In this document: one piece after another, positions 17,471 to 27,319 of the stretch | Position numbering within the stretch: position 1 is the first letter of the stretch | Layout of the letters: each line of letters begins with the position of its first letter | Source of the DNA: Methanosarcina horonobensis HB-1 = JCM 15518 | Lineage (GTDB): Archaea; Halobacteriota; Methanosarcinia; Methanosarcinales; Methanosarcinaceae | Reading direction: 5' to 3' | Length of the DNA: 64,000 nt | Assembly (NCBI RefSeq): GCF_000970285.1 | Contig: NZ_CP009516.1 | Location: 4,009,036 to 4,073,035 of the forward strand | Position numbers and translations under genes: made by a program | The notes under the pieces: generated by a model | Database searches by the model: none | Told to the model about the DNA's origin: nothing | What the model saw: only the letters and a program-made list of their open reading frames with translations

Positions 17471-18013
17471 ATGAAATTATCAGATATTGAGGAAAAGGAC
17501 CTGAAAAAAGTGCAGCCTGAAAAAATAGAGGAAAAAGCTACCACCGATATCCTTGACGTCCTGGCTGAAGAAGGCATAAGCGTCCAGGATCTTGCGGATA
17601 CGGCTCTGGAAATGTATGTCCCTCACCCTGGACTTGAGACAAGGGAAAAAGCCGAAGCTCTGTTTGAAAGGGAACTCAGGTTCGCTCTTTCCGACCCCAA
17701 TCTCTGCCTTTTGATCTATTCCGGGGTTCTGCTGGAAAGAGAAGGCAGAGCAGGAAACCTTCCTAACCTCAGCAAAAGTTCTTATGAAAAAGACCTGACT
17801 TTCATAATTGCTGACGAAGTTCTCGGAACAAGTATTGCAACATATATCAGTGGCTCCAAAGGTGCATTCGAGTTTGTCAGGTATGACAAGCAAAAACCCG
17901 GAATTCTTGCAAACCTGGGGCCTTTTATGGACGATGTCATAGGAGGTCTCATAGGAGGGGTATCTTCCAATATGTATTCAAGAGGTATGGCAGAGCTTGA
18001 AAGAAAAGACTGA
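17471..18013 (+). CDS. cobZ: Alpha-ribazole-5'-phosphate phosphatase CobZ
   Basis: CobZ removes the phosphate from alpha-ribazole phosphate or adenosylcobalamin phosphate at the end of cobamide assembly; it is the archaeal replacement for CobC. The 180-residue protein belongs to the phosphatidylglycerophosphatase A-like family. Typical segments are [25 protein letters not shown] and [15 protein letters not shown] use ATG 17471, eight bases after GGAG; the in-frame GTG at 17462 overlaps that site. It leads a tight run with cobS and cobY. Confidence 0.9.
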   Translation: MKLSDIEEKDLKKVQPEKIEEKATTDILDVLAEEGISVQDLADTALEMYVPHPGLETREKAEALFERELRFALSDPNLCLLIYSGVLLEREGRAGNLPNLSKSSYEKDLTFIIADEVLGTSIATYISGSKGAFEFVRYDKQKPGILANLGPFMDDVIGGLIGGVSSNMYSRGMAELERKD

Positions 18014-18030
18014 AAAATAGGCGGTACATA

Positions 18031-18867
18031 ATGAATTCATATTTACTTGCGTTTAAGTCAGGTTTTGGCTTCCTGTCCACGATCCCTGTAGGAATCAGTA
18101 TGGAAGGGATCGACGAACTCATGAAAAAGATCTATTTTTACCCTGTAGTGGGAGCCGTACTCGGGCTTCTGATAGGGATAATTTCATATATAGGACAGCT
18201 TATATTTCCGGATTCTGTCCTGGCAGCTCTTATCATGGGAATCGTATATTACTTTACAGGCTTTAACCACCTTGATGGAGTCACGGACATGGGAGATGGC
18301 TTTATGGCCCACGGATCCCGTGAGAAAAAGATCAAAGCCTTAAAAGACACAACCCTCGGGACAGGAGGAGTTGCTTTCGGCATGCTTGTACTGCTCGCCT
18401 TTTACAGTTCCATAAGATCTGTGCAGGAAGAAGGAATTACCGCTTTTGGTTCAAACCTTCCGCTCCTTATGTTTGCATCCATGTTTATAGCGGAAGTCAG
18501 CGCCAAGCAGTCTATGTTAACAATTGCAGCTTTTGGAAAACCGCTCCCACGGCCGAAGGAGCAGACTTACCCTGGCCTGGGAGAAATGACAATAAACGGA
18601 GCAACTCGAAAAAATTACCTGATAGGATTTATTTTCGGAGCGGTTGTATGCTTCCTGCCCTTTGGGCTAATAGGACTGCTTCCATATCTTGCAGCATGCA
18701 TCTCTGCTCTGGTACTCCTTAACAGGAGTTATGCCCACTTTGGAGGCTTAAACGGCGACGGAATCGGTACGGCTAACGAGATTGGAAGGATAACTGCCCT
18801 GATTGTTATCGCAGTTCTCCTCAAACTTTCATCAAACACCGGAGGTTTAGAATGGACGCTATTGTAA
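18031..18867 (+). CDS. cobS: Cobalamin synthase CobS
   Basis: CobS (adenosylcobinamide-GDP ribazoletransferase) joins adenosylcobinamide-GDP and alpha-ribazole. It is a polytopic membrane protein of 278 residues. The acidic motif [16 protein letters not shown] after a hydrophobic helix is the family's metal-binding hallmark, and [16 protein letters not shown] near the C-terminus is also conserved. It follows cobZ by 17 bases and overlaps cobY by 16 bases, so the three are one transcription unit. Confidence 0.96.
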   Translation: MNSYLLAFKSGFGFLSTIPVGISMEGIDELMKKIYFYPVVGAVLGLLIGIISYIGQLIFPDSVLAALIMGIVYYFTGFNHLDGVTDMGDGFMAHGSREKKIKALKDTTLGTGGVAFGMLVLLAFYSSIRSVQEEGITAFGSNLPLLMFASMFIAEVSAKQSMLTIAAFGKPLPRPKEQTYPGLGEMTINGATRKNYLIGFIFGAVVCFLPFGLIGLLPYLAACISALVLLNRSYAHFGGLNGDGIGTANEIGRITALIVIAVLLKLSSNTGGLEWTLL

Positions 18868-19463
18868 TGGCAGGAGGGTTCGGGCAGAGGCTTGGGATGG
18901 GGGAAAAGCCCTGCGTTGAACTGCTCGGAAAGCCGCTCATTACCTATGTAATAGATACCCTTAGATCTGCAAAAAATATAGACCGCGTTTTCGTAGCGGT
19001 CTCCCCTGTTACCCCGAAAACCGAAATTATGATCCAGGAACGCTATAAAGGAGAGGTTCAGGTAATCAGGACCTTTGGCGGGAACTATGTAGGAGACATG
19101 ATTCACGCAGTGGAAACTGCAAATACGACAGGTCCGGTAATGATTATCATGTCCGATCTACCTTTGATAAATCCTGAACTTATTGATTCGGTAATCGAGA
19201 AGTACAGGGAAGAAGGAAAACCTGCACTTTCCGTTTATGTCCCTATCAATGTCTGCAAAGGAGCAGGGACCAGGCCTGATACTGTATTTAACAAGGATGG
19301 AAAACTTATCGTGCCCGCGGGAGTAAATATCCTTGACAGTTCTCAAATCAGGAACGAACAGGAAGACTTTAATCTCATACTTGATAATCCCAGACTAGCA
19401 ATAAACGTAAATACCGTTAAAGACCTGCAGCGCTGCAAAGATTTGCTGCAGTGCTCAAACTAA
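18852..19463 (+). CDS. cobY: GTP:adenosylcobinamide-phosphate guanylyltransferase CobY
   Basis: CobY activates adenosylcobinamide phosphate with GTP; archaea use it in place of the bacterial CobU nucleotidyltransferase. The 203-residue protein starts with the nucleotidyltransferase signature [20 protein letters not shown], and [19 protein letters not shown] holds the acidic metal site. The ATG lies inside the 3' end of cobS, implying coupling. Length is normal. Confidence 0.95.
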   Translation: MDAIVMAGGFGQRLGMGEKPCVELLGKPLITYVIDTLRSAKNIDRVFVAVSPVTPKTEIMIQERYKGEVQVIRTFGGNYVGDMIHAVETANTTGPVMIIMSDLPLINPELIDSVIEKYREEGKPALSVYVPINVCKGAGTRPDTVFNKDGKLIVPAGVNILDSSQIRNEQEDFNLILDNPRLAINVNTVKDLQRCKDLLQCSN

Positions 19464-19484
19464 AATTTGCTAGAGGTGTCATAG

Positions 19485-20216
19485 ATTCTATCCTTAAAAA
19501 ACCTGATATTGAGCCGTGATGGGAAAAAAATTCTGCGTGGAATCAACCTTGAGGTAGGTGACCGTGAAATTCACAGCATCATAGGCGCAAATGGTGCAGG
19601 AAAAAGTACACTTGCCTATACCCTGATGGGGCTCCAGGGTTATGAACATGAGGAAGGCAGCATCATTTTTAACGGGGAAGATGTTGCAGCACTTTCGATA
19701 ACGGAACGTGCAAGAAAAGGCATAACCCTTGCCTGGCAGGAGCCAGCCCGCTTTGAGGGGCTAAAGGTCAGAGATTACCTCGCAATAGGGGCAAGAGGTA
19801 ACGGCGGAATCACGGAAGAAGAAATAAAGGAAGCCCTCAGAAAAGTCGATCTGAAACCCGAGAAATACCTTAACAGAGAAGTGGGCGAAGCGCTGAGTGG
19901 GGGCGAAAGGAAACGTATCGAGCTTGCCTCTATTATTACCATGAAGCCGAAACTTGCAGTCCTTGATGAGCCGGATTCCGGAATTGATGTGGTCTCACTA
20001 AAAGAAATTGTTTCCCTGATCCGGACTCTCAAAGAAAACGGCTCGTCAGTGCTCGTTATTACACACAGGGAAGAGATTGCAGCCGCCTCGGATAAAGCAT
20101 CCCTGATGTGTGAAGGGGTAATCCTCAGGAGCGGGGACCCCGTGGAAATAAGTGAATTTTTCAAAAACAGATGCATACCCTGTGACAGCCGGGTATCTCC
20201 CCCGAAGGTGGCATAA
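19485..20216 (+). CDS. sufC: Fe-S assembly ATPase SufC, apparent ATT start
   Basis: SufC is the ABC-type ATPase of the SUF iron-sulfur scaffold complex. Walker A is GANGAGKS, the Q-loop AWQEPARFEGL, the signature ALSGGERKRIE, Walker B LAVLDEPDSGID and the H-loop VITHREE. The conserved first beta strand (LSLKNLILSRDGKK) lies upstream of the first in-frame TTG at 19509. Reading back to the TAG at 19482 the only codon with a good ribosome binding site is ATT at 19485: GAGGTG sits six bases before it. I therefore start at ATT; TTG 19509 has no such site and would cut the fold. The gene lies 21 bases after cobY and overlaps sufB by one base. Confidence 0.9.
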   Translation: MLSLKNLILSRDGKKILRGINLEVGDREIHSIIGANGAGKSTLAYTLMGLQGYEHEEGSIIFNGEDVAALSITERARKGITLAWQEPARFEGLKVRDYLAIGARGNGGITEEEIKEALRKVDLKPEKYLNREVGEALSGGERKRIELASIITMKPKLAVLDEPDSGIDVVSLKEIVSLIRTLKENGSSVLVITHREEIAAASDKASLMCEGVILRSGDPVEISEFFKNRCIPCDSRVSPPKVA

Positions 20217-21178
20217 TGACTCAGATTACATTGAATGCGCTTTCAAGAGAAGCAGAAGATATAACCTCAGCTTACACGGCAGCCGGAGGAGATGCTGCAG
20301 TCCTTCATAACCATGAGCTTGCAAGCCTTGTGATAAGCGGGAACAAAGTGCTCAGTGCAAACGGGACCGAAGGCATAGTGCTTGAAAAAAAAGAGACCGA
20401 ACATGGCGTGGATATCAAAATGATCATTAAAAAAGGTTATAAGATCCCTCTTCCTGTCCACCTCTGCTTCGGGCTCGTCCCTAAAGACGGACTTCAGGAA
20501 ATCAAAATGGACTTCGTAGCTGAAGAAGACTCGGCTGTAGAACTTATCGCTCACTGCACTTTTCCTAACGCTGAAAAGGTAATCCACAAAATGGATGCCG
20601 AGATGGTTATCGGAAAGAACGCAGCCTTGAAATACACCGAGACTCATTTCCACGGCCCTCACGGCGGAATTCAGGTACTCCCTAAAGCCCACATAAAGAT
20701 TGAAGAAGGAGGCAGCTATTACACGAACTTTTCCCTTATCTCCGGGAGAGTTGGGTACCTCGAATTCGATTACAGTGTAGATGCCGAGAAAGACTCGATC
20801 TGCGAGATGGTCACCAAGGTCTATGGAAAAGCGGACGATAAAATAAAGATCCTTGAGAGAATTTCTCTTAACGGGGAAAATGCTCGCAGTGTAATTAAAA
20901 GCCGGCTTGCCATAACAGATAATGCAGAATCCGTGTTCAGAGGAGTAACCGAAGGGCATGCCCCGAGAGCCCGCGGACATGTTGACTGTATGGAAGTTAT
21001 CCAGGGCAATGCAAAAGCCGAAGCTGTGCCTATTGTAAGGGTGGACAACCCTCTTGCAAAAGTTACACATGAAGCTGCTATCGGCTGCGTGGACAAAAAA
21101 GAAGTAGAAACTCTTATGGCACGCGGGCTTGAAGAGGATGATGCAATAGACATCATAGTAAAGGGAATGCTGGCTTAA
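20216..21178 (+). CDS. sufB: SufB/SufD-family Fe-S scaffold protein
   Basis: This protein pairs with SufC to form the scaffold on which Fe-S clusters are built. At 320 residues it is shorter than bacterial SufB and represents the compact archaeal SufBD type. The beta-helix core is seen in ETHFHGPHGGIQVLPKAHIK, followed by IVRVDNPLAKVTHEAAIGCVDKKEVETLMARGL, the conserved C-terminal block with an invariant His/Glu pair (THEAAIG). The ATG overlaps the sufC stop. A single gene probably serves as both SufB and SufD. Confidence 0.93.
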   Translation: MTQITLNALSREAEDITSAYTAAGGDAAVLHNHELASLVISGNKVLSANGTEGIVLEKKETEHGVDIKMIIKKGYKIPLPVHLCFGLVPKDGLQEIKMDFVAEEDSAVELIAHCTFPNAEKVIHKMDAEMVIGKNAALKYTETHFHGPHGGIQVLPKAHIKIEEGGSYYTNFSLISGRVGYLEFDYSVDAEKDSICEMVTKVYGKADDKIKILERISLNGENARSVIKSRLAITDNAESVFRGVTEGHAPRARGHVDCMEVIQGNAKAEAVPIVRVDNPLAKVTHEAAIGCVDKKEVETLMARGLEEDDAIDIIVKGMLA

Positions 21179-21183
21179 ATTTA

Positions 21184-21210
21184 CCTTTTATTCCTTTTTT
21201 ATTTTAATCC
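21184..21210 (+). terminator. T-rich terminator after sufB
   Basis: Several T runs (CCTTTTATTCCTTTTTTATT) start six bases after the sufB stop. Oligo-T tracts without a stem are the usual archaeal termination signal. Confidence 0.5.
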
Positions 21211-21297
21211 GCCATCTTGATAAACCGGAGTTTTCATTTATATATAGTAGTTTATCAGGAAAACTCAGATATTTCTATATGGATGGAGGTGGAAAGT

Positions 21298-21660
21298 TTG
21301 GGTGAAATAATCATTCTTGAGAAAAAGTATTCGGAAAAAAACCTGCAGCTTATTACCGGAAAAAAGGATATTTGTTCGCATGCTATGGATATTCCCGAAG
21401 AAATGTTACTTTTAAGTGAAGTTATCGAAGATCCCAGAAAACTTCCTTACCTGCTGGAAACCTTTCATACTGCGCAGATAAAGAATGAAAAAGCTTTTCA
21501 TTTTGCCCTGCTCAGGGTCCAGGTAGATTCGGATATAAGGATGCATGAAGACATCCAGAGATATCAGCAGAGAAAATACGTAGCTGAAACTCTTGAGAAA
21601 TTGCTATATGGGGAGCTTATGCTTTCAGTCGGAGAAAACTCAGGGCTTGAGGATGACTGA
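21298..21660 (+). CDS. Small conserved-looking helical protein, unknown
   Basis: The 120-residue protein is not recognised. It has no signal or membrane segment, and the second half is predicted helical and charged (IQRYQQRKYVAETLEKLLYG). I start at TTG 21298 because a textbook site GGAGGTG precedes it by six bases. An upstream in-frame start at 21217 would add 27 residues from sequence with no ribosome binding site. It follows sufB by 120 bp after a T-rich terminator, so it is probably its own unit. Two cysteines or a metal site are not apparent; only one Cys occurs (in DICSHAMD). Confidence 0.6.
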   Translation: MGEIIILEKKYSEKNLQLITGKKDICSHAMDIPEEMLLLSEVIEDPRKLPYLLETFHTAQIKNEKAFHFALLRVQVDSDIRMHEDIQRYQQRKYVAETLEKLLYGELMLSVGENSGLEDD

Positions 21661-22183
21661 GCTATCTGCGGGCAAAACTCATTCTTTTTACTGACTTTCA
21701 CGTCTTATATACCTCATGCTATCAGGCCTAAATAGCCTGATATACTTTTTTGAAATTCGTTTTTATTAAAAACGGTAGTTTGATCAGTAGATCATACTTA
21801 CGCTTTCTTTTCAGAAAACAAATTTTATTTTTGAGATCCATCCTTGAAAATTTTCATACTGTAGAGAGAAAAACTAGAGAATAAAAATCAAATTATATGC
21901 TATAAAGAAAGAATTTATTGTTTTTAAACCTATTAATAAAAGAAAGGTTATTATCTTTTAATTTACAACTATTTTACACAGTCTGTAATCTTCATTATTT
22001 AGCCGTTTTTATGAGCGCACTCGGTTGCGATAACTAACTTAACCTGAAAAATCCTGATTTCAATGAATTGCTGTAAAACTCTGACTTCAATAAATTGCTA
22101 TATTATTTAATAAAAATCGATCAAATTTCAAGATTTTCCGAAATTTTCAACAAATTTAATGAATTATACATAAGGGGTCTAGA
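21661..22183. other. Long AT-rich leader of the surface-protein gene
   Basis: There is no gene in this 520-bp gap. It contains short near-repeats (GCTGTAAAACTCTGACTTCAA against an earlier AATCCTGATTTCAATGAATT) just before the surface-protein gene, and AT-rich stretches that could be TATA boxes. A long untranslated leader is possible. Confidence 0.4.
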
Positions 22184-25100
22184 ATGAAAAGAACGAAATG
22201 CAATAAAACATTTAGTAGGCAGACCTTCAATAAAGCTTTGGGGATAACGGTGCTTGCTTTTTTAATGTTGGTGAGTATCGCAGGCGCTTCGCCGTTTGCA
22301 TACATCACAAATGGAGAGAGTAACAACATTTCAGTAATTGATACAACCACAAACAAAGTTACAGCTACAATACCTGTAGGACTCAATCCTATAGGAGCTG
22401 CAATTAATCCGAACGGAACAAAAGTATACGTGACAAATTCTCACAGCAACAGCATATCTGTAATTGACACGGCAACAAATACTATTATAGCCACGGTGCC
22501 TGTAGGAAGTTCTCCTCGGGGGGTTGCAGTCAGCCCGAATGGAAAAAAGGTATACGTGACAAACCTGGCCAGTAATACTATTTCTCTAATTGATACCAGC
22601 TCAAATACTGTTGAAAGTACAATGAAAATGGGAAAAGATCCAACTGGAGTAGTGGTAAGTCCGGATGGGAAAAAGGTATATGTAACAAATTACGGGGACA
22701 AAACCGTCTCTATAATCGACACTGCCACAAAAGCTGTTATAACCGCGGTATCCGTAGAAAAAGGCCCTAAGGAAATTGCAGTCACACCAGATGGAACTAA
22801 GGTGTACGTAGCAAACTCCGATGGTGGGAGCATCTCTGTAATTGACACGGCAACAAACAGTGTTACAAACACAGTAAAGGTAGGAGGAGCCCCTTTTGGA
22901 GTTGCGGTCAACCCGGCGGGAACAAAAGCATATGTGACTAATAATGATAAATATTTCAGCACTGTCTCTATAATTGACATTTCTACAGACAAAGTTACAG
23001 CCACGATACCTGTGGGACCCAATCCTGCGGGAGTTGCAGTCACACCGGACGGAACAAAAGTATATGTGGCAATCAACCCCTATAACGCTGTCTCTGTAAT
23101 TGACACCGCGACCAACACTGTCACAGCCACGATGCTTGTAGGAAAAAGTCCTTATGCTTCAGGCCGGTTCATAGGTTCCATTCCGGTACAACCAGTTTAT
23201 CCTTTAGCGAAATTCAGCAGCAATATCACATCAGATTATGTTTTCCTTTCCGTACCTGTGCAGTTTACAGATCTATCTGAGAATGCAACCAAATGGAACT
23301 GGGATTTTGGAGACGGGTCCGGTTCAACAAAACAAAATCCCATACATACCTATTCTGCAGCAGGAGTCTATACTGTTAGCCTGACAGTAAGCAATTCAAA
23401 CGGCACAGATTCAAAGCTTGCTACGGTAAGTGTTGTACCAAAAGGTTCTCCTGCGCCTTCATATGCATTTATTACAAACCTCAACAGCAACACTGTTTCT
23501 GTAATTAATACCGGAAACAACACCGTTACAGCCACCGTGCCGGTAGGAAAAAGTCCTTATGGAGTTGCAGTCAGCCCGGATGGAACAAAAGTATATGTGA
23601 CAAATGCCAACTATGGCTACCGTGGTACTGTCTCTGTAATTGACACAGCCACAAACAAGATTACAGCCACTGTGGATCTAGGACCTAAGTATAGTCCTTG
23701 TGGAATTGCAGTCACACCGGATGGAAGAAAACTATATTTGGCAAATCGTGATATCAATGGCGTCTCTGTGATTGACACGTCTACAAACACTGTTACAGCC
23801 ACGTTGCCTGTAGGAATTAACCCATTAGGGGTTTTAATCACACCGGATGGGACAAAGGTATATGTGACAAATCGTTATAGCAACAATGTTTCTGTAATTG
23901 ACACAGCAACCAACACTGTTACAGAGACTGTGAAAGTTGGACTTGGTCCTTGTGGAATTACAGTCAACCAGGAAGGAACGAAACTATATGTGACTAATTG
24001 CGAAAGTAACACTATTTCTGTAATTGACACGAGTTCAAACACTGTTACAGCCACAGTCCCTGTGGAAAAATGGCCTATGGGAGTTACAATCATCCCGGAT
24101 GGAACAAAAGTATATGTGGCAAATGAACGCAGCAACAATGTTTCCGTAATTGACACCGCAACAAAAACCGTTATAGGCACCGTTAAAGTCGGAAGGAGTC
24201 CTTACGGAATTGCAGTCACACCGGATGGAACAAAGGTATATGTAGCGAACTGCGGCAATGACAATAATCTCGGAAAAACTGTCTCTATAATTGATACAAC
24301 TACAGACAAGGTTACAGCTACGGTAAAAACAGGTTTCAGTCCTATTGCTTTTGGTCAGTTTATGAGTCCTCTCCCGGCACAACCAGTACTTCCCGCTGCA
24401 AACTTCAGCAGCAATATCACATCCGGTTATGCTCCTCTTTCTATCCAGCTTACGGATTTCTCAAAGAATGTAAATGAGCGAAACTGGAACTTTGGAGACG
24501 GATCCAATTCAACACAGCAGGATCCAGCACATACTTACTCCCGAGCAGGAAATTACAATGTAACGCTTACAGTAAACAATACAAACGGTACCGATTCGAA
24601 ATTTGTCACAATAACTGTTCTGGCACAGCCAATATTTTCTGCATCTCTAACTTCAGGAAAAACACCACTCAGTGTTAGTTTTACTGACCAGAGCACAGGA
24701 TCGCCAACATCGTGGAACTGGACTTTTGGAGATGGAACTTATTCAACGAAAGAAAATCCTGTACACATATATAGGAAACCAGGAAAGTACTCTGTTACGT
24801 TGATATTAAACGAAACTGGGAACAAGAGTACAGTAACAAAATCAGGTTATATTACTGTTTCAAACGGTTTTGAAGCCCCTGTTACTGCTTTTTCTGCATC
24901 TCCAGTTTCAGGAAAAGCGCCTCTTACCGTTAGTTTTACTGACCAGAGCACAGGATCGCCAACCTCAAGGAAATGGACTTTTGGAGACGGTACACATTCA
25001 ATCGGAGAGAACCCTGTACACACATACAATAAGCCAGGACGATATAATGTTACATTAACAGCAAGTAATGCAGATGGCAGTAATAAGTTAACAAAATCCA

Positions 25101-27181
25101 GCTATATTATTGTCTCAAACGTTTTAGATAGTCCTGTCACCAGCTTTTCTGCATATCCCACTTCAGGAAAAGCACCGCTTACTGTTAATTTTACAGGCCA
25201 GGGCAAAGGATCTCCAACTGAATGGAAATGGTTTTTCGGAGATGGAAATAATTCAACAGAGAAAAATCCTGTATACACATTCAATAAATCAGGACTTTAT
25301 TCTGTTAGATTAACAGCAAGTAATGAAAAAGGCAGTAATACGTTGACTAAAACCGGCTACGTAGCTGTCTCAAGCGTTTCAGATACTCCTGTGTCCAAAT
25401 TCTCTGCATCCCCAACTTCAGGAAAAGGGCCTTTGAAAGTTCAGTTTACTGACCAGAGTACAGGGTCACCAACCTCATGGAAATGGTATTTTGGAGATGG
25501 AAGCAATTCTACAGAAAGAAATCCTGTACATACATACAATGATTCAGGACTGTACTCTGTTTCATTGACAGCAATTAATGAGAACGGAAGTAATGCGTTA
25601 ACTAAAACCGGTTACATTGCTGTCTCAAGCGTTTTAAGTACACCTGTTACCAGCTTTTCTGTATCTCAGACTTCAGAGAAAACGCCTCTTATTGTTCGAT
25701 TTACTGACCAGAGCACTGGATCGCCAACTGAATGGAAATGGACTTTCGGAGACGGAAATGATTCAACAGAAAAGAATCCCGTACACACATACAGTAAATC
25801 AGGAAATTATAATGTTTCTTTGACAACGACTAATGAGGGAGGCAGTAACAAGGTGCAAAAATCAGGTTATATAAATGTAATTGCTGAGAGCGGTACTGTA
25901 ACGTCAAATCCGAGATACACTGTCCCTGTTACTGCCTTTTCAGCAACTCCAACTTCAGGAAGCATGCCTCTTACTGTTAGTTTTACTGACCAGAGCACAG
26001 GATCGCCAACTGAATGGAAATGGACTTTCGGAGACGGAAGTAATTCAACAGAAAAGAATCCTGTACATATATACAATAAGTCAGGACGATATAATGTTAC
26101 ATTAACAGCAAGTAACGCAAATGGTAGTAATGCGTTGACAAAATCAAGCTGCATTCTTGTCTCAAATGTTTTAGATGCTCCTGTTTCCAAATTTTCTGCA
26201 TCCCCTACTGCAGGAAGCATGCCTCTTACTGTTAGCTTTACTGACCAGAGCACAGGATCACCAGTTGCATGGAAGTGGAGCTTCGGAGATGGAAATTATT
26301 CTACAGATAAAAATCCTGTACACATATACAATAAGTCAGGAAGATACACTGTTTCATTGACAGCAAGTAATGTAAACGGCAGCAACACGTTGACAAAATC
26401 CAGCTATATTGTTGTTTCAAATGTTTTAGATGGTCCTGCTACTAACTTCTCTTCATCTACTACTTCAGGAAAAGCACCGCTTACGGTTAGTTTTACTGAC
26501 CAGAGTACAGGATCTCCAATTGAATGGAAATGGACTTTCGGAGATGGAGGTAATTCAACAGAAAAGAATCCTGTACATACATACAATAAATCAGGACTGT
26601 ATTCTGTTACATTGACGGCAAGTAATGAAAACGGCAGTAATGTGTTGACTAAAACCGGTTATATTGCCGTCTCAGGCGTTTCAAATACTCCTGTTGTCAA
26701 TTTTTCCGCATCTCCTGCTTCAGGAAAAGCACCGCTTACGGTTAGTTTTACTGACCAGAGTACAGGATCGCCAACCTCATGGAAATGGACTTTCGGAGAT
26801 GGAGGTAATTCAACAGAAAAGAATCCTGTATATACATACAATAAATCAGGACTGTATTCTGTTACATTGACGGCAAGTAATGAAAACGGCAGTAATGTAT
26901 TGACTAAAACCGGTTATATTGCCGTCTCAAACTCCCTTGTAGCTGCTTTTTCTGCGTCTCCAACTTCAGGAGGCATGCCTCTTACGGTCAGTTTTACTGA
27001 CCAGAGTACTGGATCACCAGATGCATGGAAATGGGCTTTTGGAGATGGAAATACTTCAACGGAAAAGAATCCCGTACACACATACAGTAAAACAGGACAA
27101 TACGCAGTTAGTTTAACGGTAAACAATTCCGGTAACGTTAGTACTGAAACCAGGTCCAGATATATTGTAGTAAGTAAGTAA
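22184..27181 (+). CDS. Giant surface protein: two YVTN propellers and twelve PKD domains
   Basis: The 1665-residue protein has a signal peptide (hydrophobic LGITVLAFLMLVSIAGASP). Residues about 40-325 hold seven YVTN blades, each with a pattern like YVTNxxxNxxSVIDTxTN and VAVSPDGTKV. One PKD domain follows, then a second seven-bladed set (about 425-720). Eleven further PKD domains of about 85 residues, each with WxFGDGxxSTxxNPVHTY, run to the end. Adjacent PKD units are highly similar in DNA, indicating recent duplication. There is no C-terminal membrane helix or sorting tail: the protein stops at YIVVSK. Methanosarcina surface proteins with YVTN and PKD modules are known; a role in cell-cell contact or envelope is inferred. 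A proper AGGGGT site precedes the ATG. Confidence 0.93.
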   Translation: MKRTKCNKTFSRQTFNKALGITVLAFLMLVSIAGASPFAYITNGESNNISVIDTTTNKVTATIPVGLNPIGAAINPNGTKVYVTNSHSNSISVIDTATNTIIATVPVGSSPRGVAVSPNGKKVYVTNLASNTISLIDTSSNTVESTMKMGKDPTGVVVSPDGKKVYVTNYGDKTVSIIDTATKAVITAVSVEKGPKEIAVTPDGTKVYVANSDGGSISVIDTATNSVTNTVKVGGAPFGVAVNPAGTKAYVTNNDKYFSTVSIIDISTDKVTATIPVGPNPAGVAVTPDGTKVYVAINPYNAVSVIDTATNTVTATMLVGKSPYASGRFIGSIPVQPVYPLAKFSSNITSDYVFLSVPVQFTDLSENATKWNWDFGDGSGSTKQNPIHTYSAAGVYTVSLTVSNSNGTDSKLATVSVVPKGSPAPSYAFITNLNSNTVSVINTGNNTVTATVPVGKSPYGVAVSPDGTKVYVTNANYGYRGTVSVIDTATNKITATVDLGPKYSPCGIAVTPDGRKLYLANRDINGVSVIDTSTNTVTATLPVGINPLGVLITPDGTKVYVTNRYSNNVSVIDTATNTVTETVKVGLGPCGITVNQEGTKLYVTNCESNTISVIDTSSNTVTATVPVEKWPMGVTIIPDGTKVYVANERSNNVSVIDTATKTVIGTVKVGRSPYGIAVTPDGTKVYVANCGNDNNLGKTVSIIDTTTDKVTATVKTGFSPIAFGQFMSPLPAQPVLPAANFSSNITSGYAPLSIQLTDFSKNVNERNWNFGDGSNSTQQDPAHTYSRAGNYNVTLTVNNTNGTDSKFVTITVLAQPIFSASLTSGKTPLSVSFTDQSTGSPTSWNWTFGDGTYSTKENPVHIYRKPGKYSVTLILNETGNKSTVTKSGYITVSNGFEAPVTAFSASPVSGKAPLTVSFTDQSTGSPTSRKWTFGDGTHSIGENPVHTYNKPGRYNVTLTASNADGSNKLTKSSYIIVSNVLDSPVTSFSAYPTSGKAPLTVNFTGQGKGSPTEWKWFFGDGNNSTEKNPVYTFNKSGLYSVRLTASNEKGSNTLTKTGYVAVSSVSDTPVSKFSASPTSGKGPLKVQFTDQSTGSPTSWKWYFGDGSNSTERNPVHTYNDSGLYSVSLTAINENGSNALTKTGYIAVSSVLSTPVTSFSVSQTSEKTPLIVRFTDQSTGSPTEWKWTFGDGNDSTEKNPVHTYSKSGNYNVSLTTTNEGGSNKVQKSGYINVIAESGTVTSNPRYTVPVTAFSATPTSGSMPLTVSFTDQSTGSPTEWKWTFGDGSNSTEKNPVHIYNKSGRYNVTLTASNANGSNALTKSSCILVSNVLDAPVSKFSASPTAGSMPLTVSFTDQSTGSPVAWKWSFGDGNYSTDKNPVHIYNKSGRYTVSLTASNVNGSNTLTKSSYIVVSNVLDGPATNFSSSTTSGKAPLTVSFTDQSTGSPIEWKWTFGDGGNSTEKNPVHTYNKSGLYSVTLTASNENGSNVLTKTGYIAVSGVSNTPVVNFSASPASGKAPLTVSFTDQSTGSPTSWKWTFGDGGNSTEKNPVYTYNKSGLYSVTLTASNENGSNVLTKTGYIAVSNSLVAAFSASPTSGGMPLTVSFTDQSTGSPDAWKWAFGDGNTSTEKNPVHTYSKTGQYAVSLTVNNSGNVSTETRSRYIVVSK

Positions 27182-27319
27182 ATGTCTAGATAGAAAAAAT
27201 GGTTTTGCAGAAACTAAGGACTATAAATTAGGTATTTGGGAAAAAGGAACTACAGGCTTTATCTAAACTAAAAGATAAAAGGGAGCTATACCTTAAAGGA
27301 CATACCAGTCAGTATATTG

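Noticed and set aside
20267-21070. 267-codon minus-strand frame inside sufB
   Set aside because: Shadow of sufB, which has full family motifs on the other strand.
24640-27180. Regular repeats resembling a CRISPR array
   Set aside because: The repeats are about 255 bp, coding and in frame: they are PKD domains.
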